Source: Effrenium voratum (taxonomy: Eukaryota > Sar > Dinophyceae > Suessiales > Symbiodiniaceae). From it: a stretch of 64,000 nt of DNA. Below are positions 24,631-35,806 of the stretch, piece after piece; position 1 is the first letter of the stretch, and each line of letters starts with the position of its first letter. The position numbers were made by a program, and so were the translations under genes. The notes below the pieces were generated by a model. It was not told the origin of the DNA, made no database searches, and saw only the letters and a list, made by a program, of their open reading frames with translations. The stretch lies in assembly GCA_963377175.1 (NCBI GenBank), contig CAUJNA010000569.1, forward strand, positions 476,884 to 540,883. The letters run 5' to 3'.

Positions 24631-24899
24631 ACACACACACACACACTTCAACTTATCTGCGTGAATCCACATACATCGGCACAGCAAGATGCCCCGTGTC
24701 CGTGGAAACTTCTTCGCACTCCAAGTCTCGCAGGCGCCTGGCCACAGGAAGTAGCCCCTGGGGTGCATCGTGTGGTCTTTGCTGCCTGGTTGGGGCGGTC
24801 TCAGTCCTGAAGCCAGCTTCGGGTCCACGCCAAGGAGCGAAAACATCCCGGGGACAAGTTCGCATGTAGAAGAGAGAGAGTGTTTGCCAACGAATAAGC

Positions 24900-25170
24900 A
24901 AACAGCAAAACCTTAAAACATAAACCTACATATGTGTGAGGGTGTGTGTGCCTGTCTGTCTCTCCGTCTGTCTGCCGGTCTGCGTGCCTGCCTGTCTGTC
25001 TCTCTTTGTCTGTCTGCCTGTATGTATGTAAGTGAATAAGTATGTGTATCTGCGCATGTGTGTATGTGAGTGTCTATGTGTGTAACTTGTATGTGTGTGT
25101 GTATGCATGCACGCACGGGTCTAAGTATCTATGCGCCTATGTATATTTACATACGTATATATATTTATAC
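24900..25170. repeat. GTCTGTCT and TGTATGTG microsatellites
   Basis: CTGTCTGTCTGCC repeats at 24950-25025 grade into TGTGTATGTG repeats up to 25170. A similar TGTGTATCTGCG/TATGTGTG tract occurs at 26600-26850. Confidence 0.8.
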
Positions 25171-25727
25171 GCGCAGCCCGCCATGATCTACATTTGTTGT
25201 GTCATCCCTGCTTGTGTTCTATCACATCTGCCAATCCAAAATAACTGCCCCATCTGCAAGTCCTTGACAGTCATGTGTCGAAATAGGTCCTGTGCCACCT
25301 GCGGGCTTGATCCAGATTAAACCCCTTCCAATTACATCCTGCTGGAACTATTTGATACTTGAAAAGGCCCCCATGCAAAAACAGAAAAGTCACCTCGTTA
25401 TTTCTTCCGATGTTCATCGATTTTCTGTTCATCGATTTTCTGTTCAAGTTCTAACTAAAAAGTCGTTTTAATGAGGCAAACTCAAGTCAACCCCGTTCTG
25501 TGTTATTTCTGACCTTATCATAGGTTGAATCGAAAACCTTTTGGAAATGGATCCTGAGCAAATTTTCCCATATTGAACTCTATTGAAACAAAATGTTAAC
25601 ATGGAAATCATGGTTGGAAAGGGGTTTCTTTTTTTATCCCACTCGAACAGGAATTCCACAAACTGTTTGTTTCATTAACTTGTGTTCAACTATTTTGCAA
25701 TCGGAGTCCTATTGGCAAAAGGATCGT

Positions 25728-25935
25728 CTAATGAGACTCATTAGAGCCCCTATCAACAAAAACCTTGTAAGGCTTCTTTTTAGGTTTAGGACTAGCCTTA
25801 CGAGGGGCCCGGAGCTGCGCAGGAAGAAGCCTTACAAGAAGCTTTACAATGCCTGGCAAGAAGCGTTCAGGAGCTTTACAAGGAACCTTGTAATGAGCTT
25901 TATCAGGAGCCTTATGAGGCTCGAATCAAGAGTTT
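25728..25935. repeat. cluster of short palindromes with CTTACAAG words
   Basis: CTAATGAG-A-CTCATTAG at 25728-25744 is a perfect inverted repeat. Nearby are CCTT-GT-AAGG, TACAAGG-AA-CCTTGTA and AGCC-TTATGA-GGCT, as well as facing GGCTTCTT and AAGAAGCC. The AGGAGCTTTACAA word repeats in diverged form through the block. No gene is recognised. Confidence 0.6.
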
Positions 25936-28160
25936 AAAGCCTCTTCAAATCGAAATGCAAATGCAATTCCGCCCTTCTTGAACTCTATTTGCAATTGAGG
26001 TCACTGACTGCGCTGATAAACGCGTTCAGCAAAGATGTCCTTTCATGGCAGCATTGCCTGTCCAAACCTGCGTTATAATGATGCTGTAGCGCAGTGGAAC
26101 AGAATGAAGGATGCCTTTCAGCGCTTTCGATGAGCCGCAATGTCATACAATGGGGAGACATATGATCCAAAAACTCAAAAACAAAAATACTCGCAAAAAC
26201 AAGGAAAACCAAACAATCTCTGACTTGAAAACCCAAAAGCTGAGGGAGTTAAAGAACACAACATGTTAGACTGAAACCAAACATTCTCCCTCAGAGATGC
26301 GTGCTAAACTTTTTGGCCTTCGAGTTTTTTGGTTCTGGGTTTCCCTCAGCTTGTTTGGCTTTATGTGTTTAAAGCTTGCGTGTATAAAAAACGCCGTCCA
26401 GTTCAAAGTGGAACGCGCCAGAAACCCGACTTCGGTCAAGAGTTTTTACGCACGCTCGTGAATCTGCAACTTAAATATAGGTACACTACTCAAACAAGAA
26501 ACTGCGACACCAGGCAGCCTAGCATTGTGTATTTTTAACACACGCGGAATATTTGAAAAGACTTCAAGAAGAGGTAGGTCATGGGGGGATAACGATATAG
26601 CTATTTATAGATATGTGTATAAATATGTCTATGAGCTTGTGTACCCACGCATCTATGTGTGAATGTGTGTGCTCGCATGTACGCATGGATCTAAGTATCT
26701 TTGTATCTGCGCGTAGCTGAAAGCACGGCTATGTCACTATGCGACGACGTTTGTAAGTGTGCAGGCGTGTGTGTACGTATGTGTGTGTAAGTTGAAAGTA
26801 TGTGGGTATGTCCGTCTGTAGGTACGCATGTACGTATGTGTCGGGAGGACGAACAACTTTTCTTGTGTCCTGTAAGTGATGATCAGGATACAGAAGTCCT
26901 CTCCTACGTTGGTAGGAACAACACAACTGATTGTAATGCCAGCCGGTATTGAACCAGGAACTGCTCGTTTGCTCAGTTGGGCCTGCAGTTGAAAGCGAAT
27001 CGTACGGAACGGCTGTGCCAAGAAACAGCTTGAAAGCCGAAGGGCCACCCTCAAGCCATGACCGTAGATAGGGTACAGTCAGAGGTTCATCATCGGGCCG
27101 CACCATCGCAGCATTTGGTCACCCAGCATTCTCGTGTCATGCGTCTGATGCTATGCTATTTTCCATTGACTCACTGAAGCCCCCAAGGTTGGGATTCGAA
27201 GTCAAGCAATTCAATCCCATCCACTGACGTGAGACATAGCAGCCCTGTACGCATTCTGAAACTCACTGGCTGAGTGGATGGCCCAAAAAGAGTCCAAACT
27301 CTACATTTACCACTAAAACCTGGAGCTACCTTTGGGCCCTTTTTTTCCGTACCACTTTTTTCCGCCCGGTTTCTTGAGAAACGCTTGCCTTTTTATCCAA
27401 TGAAATTTCTGCTCGTTTTTTCCATTAAAAATCGAAGTGCTCGTTTATTTTGGGAAAGTACATGCAAGTGGCTCAACCATCGACACCACGTACGTTTGGT
27501 GTCCAAAACAGTGCTATAGGTGCTAACCATGACCCTAGGCAGTCCACTCAAACAGGGAACTGCCTTTCGGTTCCCACGTCCCGGGCGCAGCATTTTTTCA
27601 CTTCTTCCAGAGCCGTTGCTTTCGCCACTGTCGGCGGTAGTGCAACAGAGTCCGCTGAGTTGTTGTCAAAGCTGTGCTCAGCGCATGTGTCCTCCTGCTG
27701 GTGCGGGAAACCTGCAGCGCCAACATTATATGAGATAGATATACACCCATGCATCGATTGCTCTTTGCAGGTTTGAACCATGCACGCGTGAAAAGCAGCC
27801 AAGAAACCCGGCCAATGAAATCTTCATCTTGCCATGTTGCATAACCTGAACAAGGTAGCAGGCAACAAAACAGCTATCAAGAATTTCTCACACAAACTGA
27901 GGCATGGTCTTCGTGGAGAAAGCACCCATGTGCCACTAGATGGAATTTGGTCACTCATCCACAGCGTGACGCACGCGTGATAGGGAATTACTTTTTTGTT
28001 GTTTCAAACAAAGCCCAACACTTTAAAATGAGTAAGGCCTTTGCAATCCGAGGCTGGCGCTGGATTTCTTGTTGCATGTGAAGCTTTGGAAGCACTGGGA
28101 ACAAAGCCCAGTTTTTAGCTGCTGCGTACGCAGATAGGGCACCGTAACCCTCCTGAGCTC
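25936..28160. other. no recognised gene; microsatellite at 26.6-26.85 kb
   Basis: Apart from the TGTG/TATG tract, no clear repeat or gene is seen. Bases 27310-27430 share CCTGGAGCTACC-TTGGGCC and AAGTGCTCGTTT words with 43390-43530 (in reverse), so both probably carry the same dispersed repeat. Confidence 0.4.
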
Positions 28161-28259
28161 TTCATTGCGCGCACACACACGCACGTGCGCACACAGCACA
28201 CACAGCCAACTGAATCGCCCCGGGCCACCTATATGAAGGCCAAGGTACTGTCATGTTCT

Positions 28260-28385
28260 GGCTTGCCTGCACACATGTCGCTGCCTCAGCCTTGGAGAGC
28301 CACATCGCAGAGTTGATACCTCGGAAATACGTGCTGATCGATTCCAGCGTGAAGCGCAGAACGTTGGCAGGCGCTTCCTGAGGCG
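28260..28385 (-). CDS. possible exon, unrecognised
   Basis: A minus-strand open stretch with ordinary protein composition (contains L-E-S-I-S-T-Y-F-R-G-I-N-S) sits between repeats. It is called from composition and from being on the same strand as the other exon candidates to its right. Exact splice sites are not determined. Confidence 0.35.
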
Positions 28386-28409
28386 CGGGAAAGTGGCATG
28401 CGCGTGACA

Positions 28410-28830
28410 TTCATACATGAGTGGCATTCCTGAGTGGCAGACATGGGCGGCATGCATGAGTGGCATTCATGGTGGCATGCATGACATGCATGTGTGAGTG
28501 GCATGCGTGTGTGAGTGGCATGCATGAGTGGCCTGCATGACTGGCATGCATGAGTGGCATGCATGAGAGTGGCATGCATGAGTGGCATGCATGAGTGGCA
28601 TGCATGAGAGCGGCATGCATGTGTGAGTGGCATGCATGAGAGTGGCATGCATGAGTGGCATGCATGAGTGGCATGCATGAGTGGCATGCGTGAGCGGCAT
28701 GCATGAGAGTGGCATGCATGAGTGGCATTCATGAGTGGCACGCGTGAGTGTGCGCTCATGTCATGCGTGGGTGGTGTGTCTGGATTCGTTTGGATGTGTG
28801 AAGCATGCATGCACACATGCAGACTCATGC
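28410..28830. repeat. minisatellite GTGGCATGCATGA
   Basis: Some 25 copies of a 13-14 bp unit GCATGCATGAGTG, each containing the self-complementary core TGCATGCA or GCATGC. Open frames of the M-P-L-M-H-A-T-H-A-C type on the minus strand are artefacts. It probably fills an intron of the minus-strand gene. Confidence 0.9.
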
Positions 28831-29099
28831 ATTCTATTTTTGAACTCCACACCGCAGGTGCATCATTCTGAGCAGGCGGCGTGATTAGCAAAAGGAGGCC
28901 GGGATTGCACAAGCCAGGAGCCAGTCGCTCAAGACAGTGTTGTCAAACGCTTTGCCACCCCCGGCAGGGAACACTTGCAACCTGACACTAGGGCGCGGGT
29001 TGACGTTCCCATGGAACATAATGCATCAGCACACAACTCACTGACCAAAATCATGGACGTGAATCAATAACACACACACACACACACGCAGTCCACATC

Positions 29100-29300
29100 A
29101 ACTTGCATTCTGTGCAGCAACGAAGCGAGCTGGCCTTGAATGTCCTTTTCAAGTCAAACTCCGCGAGGGACGTGTGGATTTTGTTGGTGCTCCTCCAGTC
29201 ATCAAAATGCGCATGCGCCCTGTGCAGACGGTCAGGTATATTGTCGCCGCCAAAGTAATTGAACCGGCAGCTCAGCAGTACCTTGAACGGAATGACATGC
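29100..29300 (-). CDS. probable exon with H-F-D-D-W-R...N-K-I-H-T-S motif
   Basis: Minus-strand reading gives F-N-Y-F-G-G-D-N, then H-F-D-D-W-R-S-T-N-K-I-H-T-S-L-A-E-F, then R-T-F-K-A. The pattern of a short helix, W-(K/R), (N/H)-K-I-x-(T/C)-S and F resembles a domain I recall near the C terminus of an expanded family of dinoflagellate proteins of unknown function. No catalytic motif is visible. A CA microsatellite lies beside it at 29070. Confidence 0.5.
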
Positions 29301-29512
29301 GCAACAACCATATGCCTCATGCTTGCAAAATAACAAGGCTCAACCCCCTAAAATGGCCCTCAATACTATTCAACGGTCTTGTTTGCTCAACCCAGTTTGT
29401 AAGGTTTTAAAACGGCTCTACACAATGGGTGTATCAAACCTGTGGCGTGTCCCCCTCTTCTCTATTAATGACAAACAAACAGCTGAAAAAAACAACAGGA
29501 AACAACCGTGTG

Positions 29513-29725
29513 CTAACATTTAGCTTCAAGACGATGGCGCTCGTCACAAATCTTTTGCCCACCCCCAAATGCCATGTGTGCATTTGGTCTGGCGGGCTTT
29601 GTTGCGCATGTGCCCCAGGCAGGAAGAATAGGGAAGGGCGCCAGCGCTTGTAGGGATCTGGGCCAGGCCGAGTGCTTCGCCAGGAAGCTCCACAGCTCGT
29701 ATCCCACCACGCTTGCGGACAACAA
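29513..29725 (-). CDS. probable exon, unrecognised
   Basis: A 70-codon minus-strand open stretch with balanced composition (contains Y-E-L-W-S-F-L-A-K-H and G-G-G-Q-K-I-C-D-E). It is more protein-like than the competing frame. It lies 0.2 kb upstream, in transcription order, of the exon at 29.1-29.3 kb. Splice sites were not resolved. Confidence 0.4.
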   Translation of the reverse strand: MLSASVVGYELWSFLAKHSAWPRSLQALAPFPILPAWGTCATKPARPNAHMAFGGGQKICDERHRLEAKC

Positions 29726-30025
29726 CTGAATTTAATAACAAGTAGCTTGAGCACGAGCAGACTGGCCTCCCCACTGCAGAACTGACAAAGCCTTTTGGAT
29801 GAAAATCCTGTGGCCAAGGAATGGCATTTTCCTGAGAAACGGCAGGCCCGTCAGTCACATTTGCATGGCGCCTAATGCAAACAGGGCGCTTACAAACGGC
29901 CAGTCACCCTTTATCCCTGCCATCATGCCGGGTGACCTGGGCACGCACAAGCAAGCGTAAGCATAGCAAGGGTCATGCGTGAACAGTCCATGCATGGGTG
30001 CATACAGGGTGCGCTCACACCTTCT

Positions 30026-30390
30026 TCATACATGCGGCGCAGGTCTTGCGTGATGGTAGTCCTGGATCTGGTGGAAAGTGGTTTCTGAGGCATAGCGGGC
30101 GGCAGGGATCACTGCAGTCAGATAGCGACTGAGGTATGTGTGTCCACCTGTTTCCTGCATCACTGACTGCCAGGAGCACACCATAATTGCTCGTTTGGCC
30201 GCTCCACGCCCCTCGTCGCCATGTCTGCAGACCACGCGGCTTCGTCACGCAGAGGCCGTCCCAGAAGCGGAATGCCATTTGTTTGCTCAAAAACAGTCTT
30301 TACCCATGAGGACGGCAGGCACACAGGCCATGGAACTTCATCCTGAATGGCTCCAAAACGAGCCAACACATCGATGTGCGAGATGTCCAC
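30026..30390 (-). CDS. probable two exons, unrecognised
   Basis: On the minus strand, 30390-30240 reads H-I-D-V-L-A-R-F-G-A-I-Q-D-E-V-P-W-P and then V-K-T-V-F-E-Q-T-N-G. A second frame at 30235-30035 reads R-A-I-M-V-C-S-W-Q-S-V and T-Y-L-S-R-Y-L-T-A-V-I-P-A-A-R-Y. The frame change between them suggests a short intron near 30.2 kb. This resembles internal parts of dinoflagellate proteins of unknown function; no domain is assigned. Confidence 0.45.
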
Positions 30391-30739
30391 TGGAAGTGTT
30401 AACCCCCAGCGGTGTATAAGCCTGTAAAGATTTCTGGAAGGGTGGCTCTTCCAGCTGGAGATCTGGCGAAGGAGTTTGCTCGTGCCTCAAGCATAGGTTT
30501 GGGACATGCATGATATCAATGATATCAGCTTCATGACGCAAGCATATAGGTCAGCTTCAAGTCACTTCCGTCTTTCAGGACCACGTGCGATGATATCTTT
30601 GCCGCGCTGATGACACGCCTCGCAGTGTCAGCCTCGGCTGCTTCATCAACACGGTTGCAACAGTTTTGAGTTTCGGGGGCTGTCAGCAAATGGGTCCCCA
30701 TTGCAGCTTGGCCCGGATTTCACGCACCTGCGAAGGTTG

Positions 30740-31080
30740 GCCTGGCAACAGTCATGCATGCATGCATGCGCACATGCATAAATGAAATGGCATGCATGCA
30801 CACATGCATGGGTGTCATGCATGGTTTTGACAAGTGATAATGTTCACGCAAACATGCATGAGTGAATGCCATGCATGCACACATGTGGGTTTCATGCATG
30901 GTTTCACATTTGAAAATGTTTCTGCAGGCATGCATGAGCGAATGGCATGAATGCACACATGTGGGTTTCATGCATGATTTCACAACTGAAAATGTTTATG
31001 CATGCATGCATGAATGAAATGGCATGCATGCATGCTCACACGCACTTCTCCAGTCATGCAGGATTGCACATGCATGATTG
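30740..31080. repeat. minisatellite, unit about 75-80 bp, TGCATGCA-based
   Basis: About four imperfect copies of GGGTTTCATGCATG-TTTCACA-(T/C)TGAAAATGTTT followed by GCATGCATGAGTGAATGGCATG. Likely intronic. Confidence 0.8.
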
Positions 31081-31126
31081 CTGCAGCTCGTGAGTGAAAC
31101 TACACGTGAGTGGCGGCGGCCTCAGT

Positions 31127-31339
31127 TCACAGTCGGTCACAGCTCAGCCAAACATCGTGCAGCCTAAGAACCCCGGTTTCATACCCTTCGAGCATGGACT
31201 CCAAGATGACACCGTCATCAAACTTCCGTTTCAAACCTGCCAGGATGCAGCAAGTAATTTTACATACATTCATGGCCAGCATGGCCTCTATCTTTTTTGC
31301 GTTTCGTTGATTTTCTGCCTTGGAGGTCGAACAAATCAT
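31127..31339 (-). CDS. probable exon, unrecognised
   Basis: A minus-strand stretch of 70 codons reading N-A-K-K-I-E-A-M-L-A-M-N-V and G-L-K-R-K-F-D-D-G-V-I-L-E-S-M-L-E-G-Y has ordinary globular composition and no repeat content. No family recognised. Confidence 0.45.
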   Translation of the reverse strand: MICSTSKAENQRNAKKIEAMLAMNVCKITCCILAGLKRKFDDGVILESMLEGYETGVLRLHDVWLSCDRL

Positions 31340-31969
31340 TTGCTACACTCAGGTCTGAGGAGACCGCACCCTCAGCTTCCTCCTCTGGGTCCACACCTGC
31401 GCGGACAGGCAGGCAGCATCAGTTCAAGGGCCAACATATTTGGAATGTCTTTGCAGCAAGGCATGCATGAACTCCCATCTTGGATTGCAGCATGCGGCCA
31501 ACAAGTATCGACGCGTGAGATGCGATGCATGCAGATATCTACTCAGAATCGCTGGCAGATGGCTCTTTCTTCGCCTTTTTCCTGAGTGGCCAGCGATGCA
31601 GTGTCTAGGTTCATTCGCGGATATTGGCAAAGCAAAACTTAATTAGATGCATTGGCAGAACAACAGCTAGGTCTTGCTATTGTAAAACACCAAGGTACTT
31701 CGGTTGCGGGCTTGAGTCATTTTTCTCCTTCTTTGTTTTTTCACTTTGGCGTCTTTCGCATCTTTAGCCTTGCGCTTCTTTAAAGCAGCTTCTTCAGCCG
31801 AAACCGGGGCGCGCCATGACCTCAAACGGAACCCTCACGCGCGCAGAACAAGATCCCCACACTGTACGGCCCCGGCTTTGCTCTCGTCAAGTAGTGGTTC
31901 ATTTGCACATCATGTTTGCTCAGCTGCACGAACATTGCAGCACAGCGTTCCGCTGCTGCCTGAGGGCAC

Positions 31970-32140
31970 TAGCGCATCCAAGAAGCACACACGTAAACAA
32001 AAAAAGTACTAAAGCCAAGCTTCTGAGACGGAGCCGCTGTCATGGCCTTCCCTTGAAGCTCAATGAGCACTTTGTTGATGCCGCGCATCTCAGCAAGTGG
32101 CTTGCCAATGCCATCCGACAACCTTAGGGTGAACCCTAGC
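31970..32140 (-). CDS. probable exon, unrecognised
   Basis: The minus strand reads L-R-L-S-D-G-I-G-K-P-L-A-E-M-R-G-I-N-K-V and onward through Q-G-K-A-M-T-A-A-P. Amphipathic, protein-like and not repetitive. No family recognised. Confidence 0.4.
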
Positions 32141-32269
32141 CACATCACGCAAAAAAACAACAACTTCAAGCATGATCAATCAACATCCAAAGCCAAACCA
32201 GGTCTAGGACTCCTTGGCCCTCTTGTCGGTCGCCACGTGCTCCTCCAGCTTGTCCTGCAAGTCGATTGC

Positions 32270-32665
32270 GTGAGTCATGCGTGCGTGTTCAAACATGTTG
32301 GTGTGCGCTCATGAATGCCATGCATGTCATGCATGTGGGTCCTGAATGCGTGAGTCAGTTCAAACATGCTCATGCATGTCACGCGTGTGGGTCCTGAATG
32401 CGTGAGTCATGCGTGCGTGTTCAATCATGTTGGTGTGCGCTCATGCATGGCATGCATGTCATGCATGTGGGTCCTGAATGCGTGAGTCACACATGTGTGT
32501 TCAAGCATGTTGGTGCGTGTTCATGCATGTCATGCATGTGGGTCCTGAATGCACGAGTCATGCATGCATGTTCAAACATGTTGGTGCGTGCTCATGCATG
32601 TAATGAATGTTGGCGCATGTTCAAACATGTTGGTGCATGTTCATGCATGAATGCGTGTGCACATG
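32270..32665. repeat. minisatellite, GTGGGTCCTGAATGCGTGAGTC unit
   Basis: Irregular units of 50-80 bp; GTGGGTCCTGAATGC occurs near 32335, 32388, 32468 and 32538, with CATGTTGGTG-(T/C)GCTCATGCATG between. Likely intronic. Confidence 0.85.
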
Positions 32666-32684
32666 GGCCGTGATTCCTTGCAGG

Positions 32685-32810
32685 TGGCCGCGGAATCGAT
32701 CTTCCTCCCCAGCACCAAGAGGTACGCGGGCAGCACCGAAAAAGGACTGGTGTTCTCGGAGATGGTCGGAAATGACAACTTTTCCGGAGGCCCCTTCCTA
32801 AGTGCAAATA
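32685..32810 (-). CDS. probable exon, unrecognised
   Basis: After a minus-strand CACTTAG acceptor followed by G, the sequence reads K-G-P-P-E-K-L-S-F-P-T-I-S-E-N, then V-L-P-A-Y-L-L-V-L-G-R-K-I-D-S-A. The AG-then-G acceptor matches those of the well-resolved gene at 37-39 kb. Confidence 0.5.
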
Positions 32811-33045
32811 TGGGACAAACATGCATTTAGCAAGGCAAACTCAAGACCCGGGCATTTTCGCAGCAGGCAGGTTGCCTGCCTTGCTCAGCAGAGGACGGGC
32901 CAGGCACAGCTGCAGCAGACGGTTCAGCATCTATGCCGTGCCAGTCCATGATGGTGCCCGCACTGTCCTGACCAGGCGTGATTCACGCATGTGCTTCGTG
33001 CTTCACACACATGTCGATGTTTGAAATATGTTGATTGCAAAACAG

Positions 33046-33215
33046 CCCCGACCTCCACTTCGCCACTTGCAGTTTGGCGAAAGCCCACCCCAGATTCTTC
33101 CAGGCGCTTTCTTGCTTTTTCAACATCCAGTTCCACAAACTCGCCTTTGCTGATCGGGTCCGTGATGATTTTGTTTTCCGCTTTTGCCCATGTCCACACG
33201 TTCTCGATCATGGTA
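33046..33215 (-). CDS. probable exon, unrecognised
   Basis: The minus strand reads M-I-E-N-V-W-T-W-A-K-A-E-N-K-I-I-T-D-P, then F-V-E-L-D-V-E-K-A-R-K-R-L-E-E-S-G-V-G-F. Charged and helical, with clean coding composition. A plausible donor GT follows near 33046. No family recognised. Confidence 0.5.
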
Positions 33216-33599
33216 CTTGGCCACGAACACACATATATGTTTGCTGATGTTTCTCAAACTAAGTACAATGAATGCAGGAAAAGGCACTCATCGTAGTGGT
33301 ACATGTTCTTCAGCTGCAGCTTCGAGACCGGCTTCGCGGTGGTCTTTCCTTTGGCGAACCTCATGCCACCTCCGCACCTGCACTTAAACTTCTTTGAAAT
33401 TTCCATGCTCGAAAAACATAGCTTTCAGCTTTTCACCTTAGTAAGCCCATCCCACGCCCGCCGAAGCAAGCAACACTGGCCAAGCCAACTGCTGATTCAC
33501 GTACTGGTCAAATAGGCAGCCCAAGCGCATGCACGTCAGGAAAGCAGGTAGGCAGCCAAGGCAAACATAGGCGAGCAAACAAACGTACAAGCAAAGAAA

Positions 33600-34400
33600 C
33601 AGATGAACAAGCACACGAACGAAAAAGCAAACCACACCAAACTAAACAAAACCTAAATAGCTAACAAGCACCAAACAACAGATCAACAAGCGCAAAAAGA
33701 GACACACACACAACAGATAGTGACACAGAGAAACCGACCGACACAAACACACACACACACACCATCAAGCCGACAAACAAAACAAGCAGGCCAACAGTAC
33801 ACACACACACCAAAAGAGAAACAACGTGAAGTGCTGCTCACCTCACATATTTACGAAATGTAGCCGGGGCGCAGCCCCAGAAATTGAGGCTGCAGTGCAA
33901 GAGCATCTCACATGAGCAACAAAATGGGTTGCCGCTTGAAAGCATGTGTGCAAACAACCAACCGACCAACCAAGTCAAGCAAACAAGCAAGCCAGCATAC
34001 AAACAAACAAGCAAACAAGCAAGATAGAGCAAGCAAACCAGCACACACAAAAAAAACTGTATATAACAAACACAAACAAACACAAACAAACAACAAACAC
34101 AATCAGACAAACAGACAAACGAACCAAACAAACAAACTAACAATTAAACATAACAAACAAGCAAAACAAATTAACAAACAAATAAACAAACAAACACAAA
34201 CAAACAAACAATCAAACAAACAAACAAACAAACAAACACACACACATGCGCGCACACACATTAACAAGCAAGCCACCCAGCCAGCAAGCAAGCAAACAAA
34301 CACACCAGCAAAAAGCCCGAACTATTGCGAACACACAAACACCAAACAAGCAAACAAACAATCCCGAGCACGCACACACATGCAATCTAAAGCAGCCACA
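33600..34400. repeat. AAAC/CAAA simple-sequence region
   Basis: Dominated by AACAAACA, ACACAC and GCAAGCAA words on the plus strand, densest at 33950-34330. Long Gln/Thr/Lys/Asn open frames (plus) and Cys/Leu/Val/Phe frames (minus) are artefacts. Confidence 0.85.
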
Positions 34401-34449
34401 TATACTGAACGCAGGCCCGTGCACATCCAAACATAACCAAGCAGCGGCC

Positions 34450-34700
34450 ATCCTTATTTTCCCACATGTCCAGAACTTCCCTCGAAGCTTTGGATGGGCC
34501 TCCGTTTCGAGGCTTCACGTATCGCCGGATCCTCAGCACGCATGTGCGTGATGCAATTGCTAGTAGGTGACGCGCATGCTGCACAGTGAAATGTTCAGTC
34601 ACAGGTCTGCCAGTCCGTACTTCTTGGGCCTTGGCTTTGCATGAATTGCCCTGACTTGCGTAGGCCCGCGTGTTGAGGGCATCACTCAGGTGCCACATTG
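34450..34700 (-). CDS. probable exon, unrecognised
   Basis: The minus strand reads M-W-H-L-S-D-A-L-N-T-R-A-Y-A, then G-R-P-V-T-E-H-F-T-V-Q-H-A-R-H-L-L-A, then R-R-Y-V-K-P-R-N-G-G-P-S-K-A-S. The last segment resembles the K-P-K-x-D-G-S-x-K-V pattern I recall in dinoflagellate proteins of unknown function. It sits on the same strand as the coiled-coil exon upstream. Confidence 0.5.
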
Positions 34701-34989
34701 TCTGGCTGCATTGCATTGACCTGAATCCACATCACGATGGCAGGAACTGCACATGACAGAAGCCACTGAGCGACTGGTGCACCACCACTCTTTTCCTGAT
34801 TATCAGTGGGCGCCTGCCACGAGCACATGCAGAAAGAGTTGCAGTCACACGTGTGTCACTGCCTCAGGTTTGCGAACAGCTGGTTTGCTTTCTGCATTGG
34901 CCTACGTGGCACAGAAGCAAGTTCACAGTTGTTCACATGCGTGACCTGGCTCACCTCAGGCATCTCCAGCTGGCGACTGACTTAGAAGC

Positions 34990-35270
34990 ACCATCATGGT
35001 GCAGAGCAAGCGTTTTCAAAGGCCCAGACTCTGAGGGCGTGTGGCCCGACCGCCTTTCATCACACAGAACCATGATCATGCATGGTGCAGAGCAAGCGCT
35101 TTCAAAGGCCCAGACTCTGAGGGCGTGTGGCCCGACCGCCTTTCATCACACAGAATCATGATCATGTGCCAAGCAAGCGCTTTCAAAGACCCAGGCTCTG
35201 AGGGCGTGTGCTCCGGCTGCCTGTCATCAAACTGCTTGGGCAAGCATTTTCAAAGACCCAGACCCCAACG
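34990..35270. repeat. tandem repeat, unit about 86 bp, four copies
   Basis: Units start with CAAGCG(C/T)TTTCAAAG-CCCAGACTCTGAGGGCGTGTG and end in CATCACACAGAA-CATGATCATG. The first two are nearly identical; the third and fourth are progressively truncated and diverged. The period is not a multiple of three, so the plus-strand open frames through it are unlikely to be genes. It lies just downstream of the coiled-coil exon on the minus strand, so probably in an intron. Confidence 0.85.
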
Positions 35271-35353
35271 TTGTCTTGGTTGGTGTGGGTTCCGGATAGG
35301 CCTGCCAATGTCACACATTGCACACACTACTGCACACACACACAACTAGGTAC

Positions 35354-35806
35354 CTCGGTGGCATCCAAGACGGGGAAGCTAAGCATCCTCCTGACTCCAG
35401 AAGGCGCGACACTCATGGATTCCCCCTGGTGCTGCACTTGCGTGCCCTGGGCAATATCTCTAGGCGTCACAGGCGCAGGCACATATTGCCACCTGGCTAG
35501 CTCATCTTTCACATCCTGCAACTCATCTTCCAAAAGCGCCAACCTGTAGGTTTTCTCCGCAATGCGACGGCCAAGAAGTTTGCGATGACCATGTAGCTCA
35601 TCAGAGCGCTCTGCAGTTTGCACCACGTTCAGCTCGTGCATCACTTTTGTTTTCTCATCATTAAGTTTGACCAGCTCCACGCGCAGAACGTCTCGCTTCG
35701 CACTCAGCACCGAAACTGCTTCCTGTAGTTCTCTCTCTTCTGCTCGCAGCGAGTCCTCGATCTGCGTCTCACTAGCCGCTTGAGTTTCCTGCTTCGCTAT
35801 CGTTGC
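35354..35806 (-). CDS. coiled-coil exon, 151 codons
   Basis: A clean minus-strand exon: acceptor CTGAG precedes GCAACG at 35806, and GT at 35353 follows the last codon GAG. It encodes an acidic N-terminal part, then a long heptad-type coil with E-E-R-E-L-Q-E-A-V, R-D-V-L-R-V-E-L-V-K-L-N, R-R-I-A-E-K-T-Y-R-L-A-L-L and D-E-L-Q-D-V-K-D-E-L. It ends in a Pro/Gln-rich tail. No catalytic motif is visible, so oligomerisation is the likely role. It may belong to the same transcription unit as the methyltransferase-like gene 2 kb upstream on this strand, but I could not join them. Confidence 0.65.

Noticed and set aside
28410..28830. CRISPR-like array
   Set aside because: Repeats are contiguous with no spacers, and the genome is eukaryotic.
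33838..34451. Membrane-protein-like Leu/Cys/Val/Phe frames on the minus strand
   Set aside because: They are the complement of AAAC/ACAC repeats and carry no non-repetitive segment.
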